From Pomphorhynchus laevis (lineage: Eukaryota; Acanthocephala; Palaeacanthocephala; Echinorhynchida; Pomphorhynchidae): a stretch of 64,000 nt of DNA. The stretch's first letter is position 1; every line of letters starts with the position of its first letter. The stretch is from the NCBI GenBank assembly GCA_012934845.2, contig WNNJ02001768.1, forward strand, positions 1-64,000. Reading direction: 5' to 3'. Positions 11,885 through 22,263 of the stretch are shown one piece after another. The translations under genes were made by a program, and so were the position numbers. Below the pieces are notes generated by a model. The model was given only the letters and a program-made list of their open reading frames with translations, did not search any database and was not told the origin of the DNA.

Positions 11885-13085
11885 GTTTTCAGCGCTTGCG
11901 CCATGCTCCCTTGTTCGATAGCGTCGACTCCGTCACACTTTTCGTGTGTTTAATCGTTTTCTTAAACGTAATTTAAACTTACTCACTCTAAATCTCCTCG
12001 CTTCCTATCTTTCTCTTCGCCATTCCCATCTTATTCTTATGCGTACTAAGCGTACTCTCTTTTGGCGAAATCAACTCGAATCATCTTCAATCTCTAAATT
12101 TCATTAAAATATCTTAAACTCAATTCTTTCAAGATCATCTATTCTTGTAACATAAATCCTGATGAATTTTCTCTTTATCTACAATCTAAGCTATCTAATT
12201 TATTTTCTCTTCTACCCATACGCCCCTTGTATCCTATCTTCTCCTTGAATAATTCCCTCTCAGAGCTGTTCCATCTTCTTCCCGTTTCGTCTGATGAAGT
12301 TTCTTTGGTTCTTCTGTAATTACCTAATAAAACATCTTCTTCTGACCCAATTCACACTCACTTGCTTAAAAATATATGCTCATCTATCTCACCTTTCCTA
12401 CCACATTTTTCAACTTGTCTATCCGTAGCCACACATTTCCTTCCAACCTGAAATGCGCCACTGTTCGTCCTATCCTCAAAAAGCTATTTTCGACCCCTCA
12501 TCACCATCTTCGTACCGTCCTATCTCACTTCTTCCAACCTCTCCAAACTCCTTGAGCGTCTTGTTCTCAAGCAAGTGAATGCATATCTATTTTTATCTAA
12601 CTTGTTTCCTCCATTCCAAGCTGCTTTCCGCTCTAATCACTCTACTGAAATTGCTTGTCTTAAAGTTTATAATGACTTACTCATCTCGCGCGATAAAAAA
12701 TTATGTAGTGTCATAGTTACTCTTGATCTATCATCTGCTTTTGGCATAGTCAATTATCCGATTCTTCCAAATCGTCTTCGTCATGATTATGGATTCTCTT
12801 TACCCACTGTAGCTTGGTTCTCTTCATATCTACCAAACCGTACTTTTCGCGTTTATTCTAGCTTTTTCCTTTCCCAACATTCTTCCATCCCGTATAGCGT
12901 TCACATCGCTCCGCATTAGGCCATTTGCTTTTCGCTCTTCTTCTCGGGGATTTGTCTTCTATTTCTCATACATTTAACTTTCATGTTATAAAATATGCTG
13001 ATGACATTCTCATCTATGCTCATGCACCTGCATATCGTATTAATGATCTTAGTGTTTCCGCTAAGATCATTAATTATTTCTGTTT
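11885..13085 (+). mobile_element. L2-like LINE, left part, interrupted
   Basis: 5'-truncated non-LTR element related to the better copy at 24,945-27,165. The first frame recognisable is RRLRHTFRVF. Reverse-transcriptase boxes follow: SSYRPISLL, AAFRSNHSTEIACLKVYNDL (12,610), VTLDLSSAFGIVNY and IKYADDILIYAHAP (12,985). The frame has several stops and shifts. Near 13,050-13,090 the match ends, shortly before the expected LVLNAEKSK block, because another LINE is inserted. The match resumes at 15,591. Confidence 0.8.
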
Positions 13086-15590
13086 TTTTTTAACCGTCGA
13101 TCAACGATTAAATAACTAGCCGGCTTGCATCAGCCGTAAGGATAGTCTTTTCGTAGACTATCTCAGATCCCTCAAATTACACCAACGGCAGATTGAACAA
13201 TGGACGAAAAGGCGACAGAGAGTCTCAGAAACCTGTCTCCTTACAGTAGCGATGTTGGATCATCAAAGGATATCGGGAACAGGATAAAGCCGAACAAACA
13301 AATCAAGACAATGAAAATGACAAGCAACAAATTTACAAAGCATAAATCAAGTGCGAAGTACAATGGTCAACCCACCACTGACCGGAGGAGTTTTCATTGT
13401 CGGGTGCCGTGTGACCAGGCAGTTGTACGGATACAGCAAAAGAGGCATCAACATCCGAATCAGACTAGACTTCATGTAGGAACATGGAATGTAATCTCGC
13501 TGGCAGGAAAGGAATCAGAATTTGTTGAAGATATGGTTGGCTTCAGTTTTGAAATAGTCGGAGTGACTTCTCTTCACTATTCTGGAACTATTCTAGGTGC
13601 ATGTCGTGGAGAAAATACTCGAACTGCTTGGTGAACACCAACAGTTAGAGGTTTTGTCCAATAGAAGAAGCTGGCTTATAAGTCTACTTTGTCAGATAAA
13701 TCAGTGGAAGCTGTAGACAGGTATTAAATGGCGAAGAGAGCTTCAGCTCGATCAGTTACCGAAGAGAAGCAGGCGGCTTTGGAGTAGTTTAAGGAGTACT
13801 TAGAACTTGATAATAGGTCAGCTTCGAAGATGTTCTGGAGGACGATCATAACATTCGTGTTGGAAAGCAGAACACTACTTAAACTCTCTATGACAAGGCA
13901 GGGTCTATGCTGACTGACATTGAAGAAATTATTGGTTGTTAAAAAGATCATCTTAAGAATCTCCTTAAGCCGATGGATATGCTATCTCCTGTAGAAGTAG
14001 ACCTTTAGAACCAACGGAAGAGCTCATCTTTTTGGAAGAGCTCATTGCTGTTGTTAAAAACCTTCTTAATGGCAATTCTTCAAAAGTGGACGAGATTCGA
14101 CCTGAAGCTTTAAAGGCTCTCGACGTTGTTGGCATGAAGTGGCTAAGCGAATCTTCAATGCTGCATTGAAGTCGGGCAAGGTTCCTAGTGAGTGGCGAAT
14201 TGGGGTGGTTGTACTGATCTTTAAGAAAGATGACCGAAGAGATTGTTCTAATTATCGGGGCATCACTCTTCGTAGCCAAACTGGTAAGCTATCTGCTAGG
14301 ATTCTTGAGTTAAGGATACGGTCTATAGTTGAGGGGCAATTGCAAGATGAACAATGCGGCTTTCGTCCATGTCGTGGAACTACGGATTAACTCTTTGCTC
14401 CCATAACTATGTTCGAACAGTCTTGGGAGTCCTCTCAACAGTCTACATGTAATTTGTAGATTTGGAGAAGGTGTTCGACCGAGTTCCGCGAGAGAGGTTG
14501 TGGGAGATAAGAAGGGAGTAAGGAGTAACACACTATCTTCGGGTGGCTGTGGCTTCTCTGTATGAACAAAGTATGAGTTGTGTTCGTGTTCTAGGTAGGA
14601 AGTCTGAATCATTTCCTGTAGGCGTTGAACTACGTCAGGGTTGTCCTTTGTCTCCACTTTTGGTTTTTGTTTACATGGACAAAATTTCGAGACGGGCTGC
14701 GCTGACGGATGTCGGTCTTCTGTTTGGTTTCATCAGGATAGCATCACTGCTTTTTGCAGATGACGTTGTTTTGTTGGTTTCTTGTCCTGAGAACTTACAA
14801 TGCTACTAGATCGCTTTCACGATGGAAGGTCAAGCGGAATCGATGTTGGTTAGTATCTCCAAGACTGTCTCTATGTGCTCGTCTCGGATTCAGTTGCCAA
14901 TGTCAATCCGGCTTGAAAAACAATATTTTTTCTGATGTTGAGGATTTTAAGTATCTTGGGGCATTGTTCTCGATGGACGGCAGGAACATCAAGGAGATTG
15001 AGAAGCGGATTTGTGCAGCTATAGCAGCAATGCGTTCTTTGTACAGGTCTGACGTGGTACAGCGAGAGCTGAGTCTTCGGGCGAAGCTTTTGGTATACCA
15101 CGCAATCTTCGTTCCTATCTTATCCTATGGTCATGACCTTTGGTTTATGACCGAAAGGATATTATCTCGGATACAGGCGACCGAAAGTAGGTTCCTTTGC
15201 GGTATGACTGGTCTTAGCCTTAGATATAAGGTTAGGAATTCGGTCATAGTAAGGTCGTTGCATCTCCACATCGAATAAAGTTAGCAGAGGTGGCTAGGAC
15301 ACGTTCTGAGGATGCCTAGGGACCATCTTTTCTGAGGTTTTTCCAGACCGTACTCTCTGGAAAGAAATTTCGAGGTAGTACTCGATACCTATGAGAGATC
15401 AAATCTCGAAACTGGTTGAAGACTGCCTTGAGCTATCTAAAAGAGAACTTTGGTCTGTCGCTCAGCATAGCGATGCCTAGAGTTGTTTGGTTCGTGTACT
15501 GCCTCCACGACCCGACACCCGGACCGGTGGTTGAAAAGAAAAAATTTTTATATTATTTGTTTTTTCTTGTCAAGAAATTGTTGTTGTTTT
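13086..15590 (+). mobile_element. RTE-like LINE (Rex-type), copy 2, endonuclease deleted
   Basis: Same family as 2,362-5,842. It starts 5' truncated at CCGGCTTGCATCAGCCG and has the leader ORF region at 13,200. It then jumps at 13,585 from sequence equivalent to 3,075 straight to the GGTGCNTGTCGTGGAGAAAA block (3,908 in copy 1), so about 0.8 kb including the endonuclease is lost. The reverse transcriptase is better kept than in copy 1: SNYRGITLRSQTGK, GCPLSPLLVFVYMDKISR, LLFADDVVLLVSCPENL (14,745) and DVEDFKYLGALFSMDGRNIK. It ends with CTCCACGACCCGACACCCGG and a GTTGTTG tail. It is inserted in the L2-like LINE. Confidence 0.85.
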
Positions 15591-16424
15591 TTCTATTTGT
15601 CTTCCTCTGAATCCCAATAAATCAAAAATAACGTGGATAGTTCATCGACGCTTCGGCGTAGAACCTCCCTTCGTATCAGTAAATCTACAATTCTTTCTAT
15701 CGTTGACAATCTCGTTTTGCTTTGCTTCCATTTTGTCAACCGACTTTCACTTAAACCTTTCGTTAGAGATAAAGTACGCTCATCTACCCTGATTCTTTGC
15801 AACTTCTGTCAAATTAGTATATATTGATCGATTTCTCTTCTTGTATGACTCTCATATCTTCTCTCATTTTCTCAAAACTTGATTACTGTCTTAGTATATT
15901 TTCCAACTCACCCTAAATCCACTCTTCTTCTTTTACAACGCATCATCAACGCAGCCGTCCGAATTCTCCTCCGTCTTCGTCGTGTTGATCATACAACCCA
16001 CCATATTGTTTCTCTCGATTTGCCTACCATTTTTTGTCGTGTTCAAATTCGTCTTCTTATCATTGCTTTCGCCTTTTAACTTTTCATACCCTTCATTTCT
16101 CAACCTTCCTATTCTCGACAATTCTCGTCCTGTTAACTGTTCCTTGCGTTTCCGTAATTCCCTTCTTTTACATGTCCCAAACTACTCTACATCCATTGGC
16201 TTCCGCTTCTTCGTTGTGGCCTCTTCTCTCTCGTGAAATTATCTGCTCATTCATATACGCCAGTCAACATCAATGATGTGCTTCATACGTCAAATCCGAT
16301 CGCATTTGAACAATTTAATAAATTGATCGGTGTGACTTTTGCTGTTTTTTTAGTTAGTGGACATGTAGGCATGCAGTTGGCACGCATTTGCCACTTTAAA
16401 TAAATTATTATTGTTATTGCTGTT
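15591..16424 (+). mobile_element. L2-like LINE, right part
   Basis: Resumes with the equivalent of LNPNKSKITWI, then RLSLKPFVRDKVRSSTLILC (15,735-15,800) and the C-terminal region. The 3' UTR ends in GGCACGCATTTGCCACTTTA plus AAATAAATTATTATTGTTATT. The same 3' end is seen at 24,950-25,010 (minus) and 54,180-54,245 (minus). Confidence 0.8.
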
Positions 16425-16520
16425 AAATCCTTATTCTGATACATCGTCTGTTATTTATTAGTCAATTTATAGAAATTAAATTTTAAAATAAATATAGGAA
16501 ATATTAAGAACATACGTTGA
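16425..16520 (+). repeat. PTR, right part after the L2-like insertion
   Basis: Resumes at AAATCCTTATTCTGATACAT and runs through TGTTATTTATTAGTCAATT. The AAATCC at the junction also occurs at the left side as TTTAATCC, a possible short target duplication. Confidence 0.7.
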
Positions 16521-17559
16521 CTCAGTTACGAGTTATAAAATTTTTAAATGACTATAATAGTACATAAGTAGCTGACGAGGTCCACAAATACTTTAATGCA
16601 ATGTACTTCTGGTGTCTTAAAAATATAATTGAAACATTAAAAAACGATGCTTTTATTTAACAACATTATTTATTTAAACATTCTTTATTCTTGATCTAAA
16701 AAAATAGTGAAGAATAAAGTCATCAAAATTTTAATTAGAGCATAAAAATGATAGAAAACATTGTCTTATTGTCTTATAGTGCTTAGTCTCTAAAACATGT
16801 CATAAAAATGATCGAAAATATAAAACATTGTCTTATTGTCTTATAGTGCTTAGTCTCTAAAAGATGTATGTGAACACATGTGTTTTAAACATTTATGTTG
16901 TTTCGACACTTGCAATTTTTATATGAATAGAAATTAAAAGCTTTGTTTATAGCTAACCCAGAATGGAAATTTTGGATATGTATTTTTTAACGGTGATGTC
17001 TGAATTCGAGTCGTAGCTAGAATGCACTAGGGGTATGTGAAAATTTTCAACAAATTAAACTTTATCAACGCTTTATGAAGAACAAACTTATGATATCCTT
17101 GCTTGTCAGTCTATGAAATCATGGCAATATTGCATATTACGAAGATAAAAAATTATATGTAAAAACCATTAAATGATAATAAATGATAAATGAGATTATT
17201 TATATTTAAATAATAAATGATTATTAATGATGATTAATATTTTAGGATATTTTTTAGGATCATCTATGGCTCCCTTTGCAGAAAAATTGGTATGTCGAAA
17301 AATTTTTGCATCATAATGATGAATAAGATCAGGTAAAGAGTTTACGTATATTAAATTATTTATAAATTAAACATAATGATAAATAAAAATAATTAAATAA
17401 TTATATATAATATAATAATTTTATATAAGATTTCATACAACTTTTATTTTTTGTATGCAGTACACAATTGAGCTCTAAATGTTTGCGGATCACCCATCAA
17501 AAAATGAATATATACATCCGTAAAAATTCATTAATTTACTATTTAATAAAATATTATTC
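16521..17559. other. AT-rich stretch with a 60/67-bp tandem duplication
   Basis: No gene seen. At 16,741-16,800 and 16,801-16,867 the same unit (CATAAAAATGAT ... GTGCTTAGTCTCTAAAA) is repeated head to tail, the second with a 7-bp insertion. Confidence 0.6.
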
Positions 17560-17722
17560 ATCATTCAGTATTTCATAAATAACTAGAATTTATATAATTT
17601 ACATCAAGTTAAAATTTAAAAGTGAAAGTGAAATTTAAAATAAAAGTCATTTTTATGAATTGACTAATAAATAATACATTATGTATCAAAAGGAGGATTA
17701 GATGTCATCATTATAGGTCATG
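17560..17722 (-). repeat. PTR, partial, minus orientation
   Basis: Has ACATCAAGTTAAAATTTAAA, the ATTGACTAATAAATAA hairpin arm and GGATTAGATGTCATCA. It is cut before the stem region. Confidence 0.65.
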
Positions 17723-18106
17723 CAGACAAATATTCTCGGCATCTGCTTTCACCGAAATTTGATGAGAAACCAAATTTTACAATTTTTTTCAACCTTGCAA
17801 ATTTTGTCGGACTTAAAGTTTTTTTTTGCAAACAAGTTAAATTTTAAGCGAAATGTTATGTGAATTACTTAATAAAATTGGGATAAGAAATTACTTCACA
17901 AAAGAAGCCGTAATAATCTTATTTACAAATTGCAAGCTTTTATTGATAATTCATTTATTTATTATTTATCGATAGACAAATTCTACAAGAACCACCTCCA
18001 CTGGTGATTCCAACCATACCACGGACTGTTGATATCAAATGTTTAAAACTAGAAATAATCGTACATTTAAAAAACTTGAGAACAACTTACTTCTTTACTT
18101 CAGCGT

Positions 18107-19234
18107 TTGTCCTGCTTAATATTGTCCCGCTACAAAAAATATTTACAGCTTAAACACACAAGTGATGGTGATGGCTGCAATGTCTGGACTACAGTAACTG
18201 TACCACATAAAGATGCTGATACATTGAGTAGAAGAAAATTCATATGTGGTTTTTGTACTGCGTCAATCGTATTTTGTAGTTCACCGACATCAGCAAAGGA
18301 CAATGCTCATTTTAACTTAAAGACACCCAAGATTCAAGAACAAATAATTGACAAAGAATCTAGCATATGCCAGAGCAAAATCACTACGCCGATGTCGTTA
18401 CACGTCAATTCAAATAAGGAACCAGACGTAATAGATGCTTCAAGTTCGACTCGCATTTGGACACGAGGACATAAACATTCACGGACGGTATATAAACAAA
18501 GAAGAAATATCAATGACAGCACTGTGATGGCAAACGACAAGGATAAAGTTACACCTGAGAGTATTACTAAATGGCCTTCACCTTTATCTGACATATTTGC
18601 GGAACACAGTCCTAAGAACCACAATATATTGATTTCTACTCCTGTTCGACCAAAGAATGTATTGAAGCAGCCTTTAAGTAGAACGCAGACAAGAGACGAT
18701 GATAGAGTGTGCAATGATGTGGCAGTCGGAAATGAAAATGAACTGAAATCCAATGATTTGACAGATAAGACATTTGTTGAAATTATCAATATTAGGAATC
18801 GTGCTAGAAACAGAAATAATTGCGTAATTTTTGCTAACATCACTGAATCTTCTGCAGACAACGTTCAGACCCGTGTGGATGATGACGTAGTTTCTATTCG
18901 TAAGGTCTTTTCGGATATATTCGTTCAGGGTGAAGAGAATATTGCGCGTAGTCTCAATGTCAAAAGCTTATTTCGTCTTGGTAAAAAAGCACAACACAAA
19001 CCACGATTACTTAAAGTAGTATTTGATTCTGCAGATAATACAAGAGCAGTTTTAGCTAGAGGTTATCGCTTGAAAGGTAAGACGACAAAAATTTTTAAAG
19101 ATCTCTCGGTTGAGGAAAGATTGTTGCTTAATAATGCTCGTGCTAATCTAGCATTTAGAAGATCAAATGGAGAGACTGATCTAATGATAAGAAATTTTCG
19201 AGTAGTTCGTCGGCGACCATTCGTGCGTTGGTGA
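18107..19234 (+). CDS. LINE ORF1, nucleic-acid-binding protein
   Basis: A 375-codon frame. The N-terminal ~220 residues are low in recognisable motifs. The C-terminal ~130 residues (from NNCVIFANITE, through SLFRLGKKAQHKPRLLKVVF, to NGETDLMIRNFRVVRRRPF) match the arrangement of the RNA-binding C-terminal half of ORF1 proteins of CR1/L2-group LINEs. There the typical phrases are NVIIYGVPES, a VRLG box and an RPLKV box. In those elements ORF1 binds the element's RNA in the ribonucleoprotein. The listed start may not be the true one: the frame upstream of 18,107 is not distinguishable from 5' UTR. The frame is intact to its TGA, which overlaps the start region of ORF2. Confidence 0.75.
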   Translation: MSCLILSRYKKYLQLKHTSDGDGCNVWTTVTVPHKDADTLSRRKFICGFCTASIVFCSSPTSAKDNAHFNLKTPKIQEQIIDKESSICQSKITTPMSLHVNSNKEPDVIDASSSTRIWTRGHKHSRTVYKQRRNINDSTVMANDKDKVTPESITKWPSPLSDIFAEHSPKNHNILISTPVRPKNVLKQPLSRTQTRDDDRVCNDVAVGNENELKSNDLTDKTFVEIINIRNRARNRNNCVIFANITESSADNVQTRVDDDVVSIRKVFSDIFVQGEENIARSLNVKSLFRLGKKAQHKPRLLKVVFDSADNTRAVLARGYRLKGKTTKIFKDLSVEERLLLNNARANLAFRRSNGETDLMIRNFRVVRRRPFVRW

Positions 19235-22144
19235 GTTTGGAGAGTTCTTCGAGGGATTCCATTTTACAATTAGGAAATCTAGCGCGCATTGATATCACAT
19301 CCAACATTACTACTCAATTACCCTCTGCTTCTGGTATTAGTGTCGCCTATACTAATTTAAGGAGTATTTTACCAAAATTTGATGAACTTAAGGCATGGGT
19401 CATCTTAAATAAACCAGCGATCCTGGCTCTCACTGAAACATGGCTGCATCGTGATATCCCCGATGGTTTAATTGCTATTATGGGATATAATTTGGTGAGA
19501 GCTGATAGAGAGTCTCGGAAGGGTGGAGGTGTTGCGCTATATATATAGACACCCTTAAACATTACTTCCACTCGTAATTTTAAAAATGAACTGGGCACGT
19601 GTGAGTTTCTCTCAGTCATTGTTTCACACTTCGGAGGTCCCTTAGGTATTGCCGTGTGCTACAGGTCGCCGCAATCATCCGTATTGATTCATGAATTCTC
19701 TACACTAATTAGTCAATGTTCTGAGCTTGAAGAATATCTACTAGTTGGCGATTTTAATATACCCTCAGCTGGTCACATCGGGAATTATGTTTTGGATAGT
19801 AGTTCTTCCAAGTCAGATGCGGATTTGTGGAATTTTCTTACAAATGATCTCATGTTAGAGCAACATGTGCAGTCGCCCACCAGATTCGCGCAAAACCAGG
19901 AATCTTGTCTAGATTTGGTATTTTCCAAATTAATTACAAGTGTGGGTAATATGAGCTATCAGAGTCCTATTGGATTGAGCGATCATTGCATGATCTTATT
20001 CAATTATTTTTCTAGGTGTATGATCCCAAAACTGGAAAATTTGATAGTGTCAAAAAGATCTTGGCAACAAATGGATGAAGACTCATTACGAGAGGCGGCA
20101 CTAAGAACATCATTCAACTGTGCTAGTGAAGACATTGAGGTAAGGTGGCATGTTATTGAATCAGGTTTAGTAGCTCTTGCAGATAAGTTTGCACCACTCC
20201 GTAGATTACCAAAAAGTAAAGCTAAATACCCTCCTTGGTTTGACACTGAATTGCGATATGCTCTCAAACATAGGAATCGTCTATTTGAACTAAGCCGTCA
20301 TCAGAATAATTTTAAAAAGCGATACAATGTTCCAAAATATCGTCAATCGCCTTAAGATTACAAAAAGGCAAAGTTTTGAAGATCAATTAGCTTTACAAAT
20401 TGATACAGAACCAAAAAAATTTGGACTTATGTGAAAGGATCCAGAGCTCTGCTACCAGCTATTTCATCTTTAAGAGACGGTAACACTCGAGTGACATCGC
20501 CAGACAGCATGGCAGAATTGTTTGCATCCGCTTTTGAGCTGACACCAGATGCTTTCTCTAGCATATGTGGAGATGCAGCATCACAACAGGTAGAAATTGG
20601 TTCTCCAGTTTTAACGATAACAGCACATGAGGTTTTTGTTGAATTGGCTAGGTTATCTAGATCATCAGCGGCAGGCCCCGATGATATTCACCCCCAACTT
20701 CTTAAGTTACTTGCTCCTGTTCTGGCTGAGCCATTAGCCTCCATATTTGAGCTGAGCTTGCGCATTTCGAAGTTACCTGCTGCCTGGAAAAAAGCGATTG
20801 TAGTACCAATTTATAAAAATGGTGAAAAAGATGATCCGAATAACTATAGGGCGATAAGTCTAACTAGTGTTGTATGCAAAGTGATTGAGCGCATACTAAA
20901 CAGACGCATATATGATCATTTGAGTTCGCTAAGAATTCTCAATAATGCACAGCATGGATTTCGCCCTCGGCGTTCATGTCTTACAAACTTATTACATGCT
21001 CGTGAAGATTGGGTTGGACATGTTGCTAACGGGTACTGTATCGACGTAATATTTCTTGACTTCAGTCGGGCTTTTGATAGGGTGCCCCACAAAATGCTAA
21101 TTTCCACCCTTGAGTCTTATAAAGTCAATCGCTCCATTATAAGCTGGATTCAAGATTTTCTTAAAGATAGATCTTTTGCTGTTCGTGTAGGTCAATGCCT
21201 ATCGTCTTATCGTCCTATCACTTCAGGAGTACCACAGGGATCAGTCTTAGGACCCTTGTTGTTTAACATATTTATAAATCAGCTACTAGATTTAATTGAG
21301 GATTGTAGTGTTTTAGCTTTTGCCGACGATGTAAAGATATAGAAATTGATTAAAACCAATAAGGATCGAAATGACTTTCAAAATATCCTAAACATTGTTT
21401 ATCGATGGTCTTTAAACACTGGAATTACATTGAATATTAAAAAGTGTGCACATATGAGATTAGGTCATAGCAATGTGAGTCAAGAATATTTTATTGGCGA
21501 TGAGTTTGTTGTTTCCACGCAGTCCATTCTGGATCTTGGTATAATTGTTCAAAACAATCTGAAAACACTTACTAACACTGATAGGATTTGTAACGCAGCA
21601 AGAAGAATGACCTATATTGTCAAAAATTGCTTTAAAGATTTATCTCCCGTTTGTGCGTTTATATAATGCTCTTATAAGACCGATATTAGAATATGTGTCG
21701 CCAGTAGTCTTTCCGTGTACGCGTACAGAACTTGATCAATTAGAGCGCATACTTCGACGGTTTACGAAATTATGTCCTCAGGTACGATATCTTCCCCATG
21801 AAGCACGAATAAAAAGTTTGAATATGCCGACAGTGCGTGAAAGGTTCCTTCTTTTCGACCTTCTAGCTATGTATCGACTAGTTAATAAAGATGAAAATTT
21901 TCCAGCAAATAGAGTTGAACTCAATGAACGGGATGGACGTAGAGGGCACTCGAAAGTACTAGTAGTACATGAGCACGGAAAATACCCTCGTCATTTCCGA
22001 CTGTCTCATCGAGCGGTGAATATTTGGAATCGTCTTCCAGTTGATGTCGTTGCGGTGCATACAATCAATGAATTTAAATCCAATATAAAGAACTGGATTG
22101 GAAATGAGAACAAGTGGTGGTTGCTGCAGTACCCATGGTTCTGA
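19228..22144 (+). pseudogene. LINE ORF2, endonuclease and reverse transcriptase, lightly broken
   Basis: Endonuclease at 19,330-20,020: ILALTETWLH, CYRSPQSS, LLVGDFNIP, LDLVFS, GLSDHCMI. Reverse transcriptase from 20,640: [80 protein letters not shown], and FADD (21,319). The C-terminal domain ends at about 22,140 (VNIWNRLPVDVV near 22,015). Lesions seen: in-frame TAG at 19,546; a compensating pair of frameshifts between about 20,320 and 20,410; TAG at 21,340; a frameshift near 21,640. All catalytic blocks survive. Confidence 0.85.
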
Positions 22145-22237
22145 TATATATACTGAACGATTTTTTTGATTTTTTTCTTGTATTTATTTGTTTTTTTTAT
22201 GTGAGCGGTCAAAACAGCCTTATGGCTATGACCTGTA

Positions 22238-22263
22238 TTAATAATAATAATAATAATAATAAT
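22238..22263 (+). repeat. (TAA)n tail of the CR1-type LINE
   Basis: Eight to nine TAA units follow CCTGTAT and mark the 3' end of the element. Confidence 0.9.

Larger units (their letters stand above)
18000..22263 (+). mobile_element. CR1-type LINE, nearly full length
   Basis: Two-ORF non-LTR retrotransposon. ORF1 (18,107-19,234) is open. ORF2 (19,228-22,144) has an APE-type endonuclease, then the reverse transcriptase, with about five lesions. A short 3' UTR follows, with CTTATGGCTATGACCTGTA and then a (TAA)n tail, the usual end of CR1/L2-group elements. The 5' end is not defined and the start given is approximate. Few lesions in 4 kb suggest fairly recent insertion. A fragment of a related 3' end is at 54,705-55,140. 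Confidence 0.85.

Noticed and set aside
18334-18861. 175-codon minus-strand frame
   Set aside because: It is the antisense of the intact LINE ORF1.
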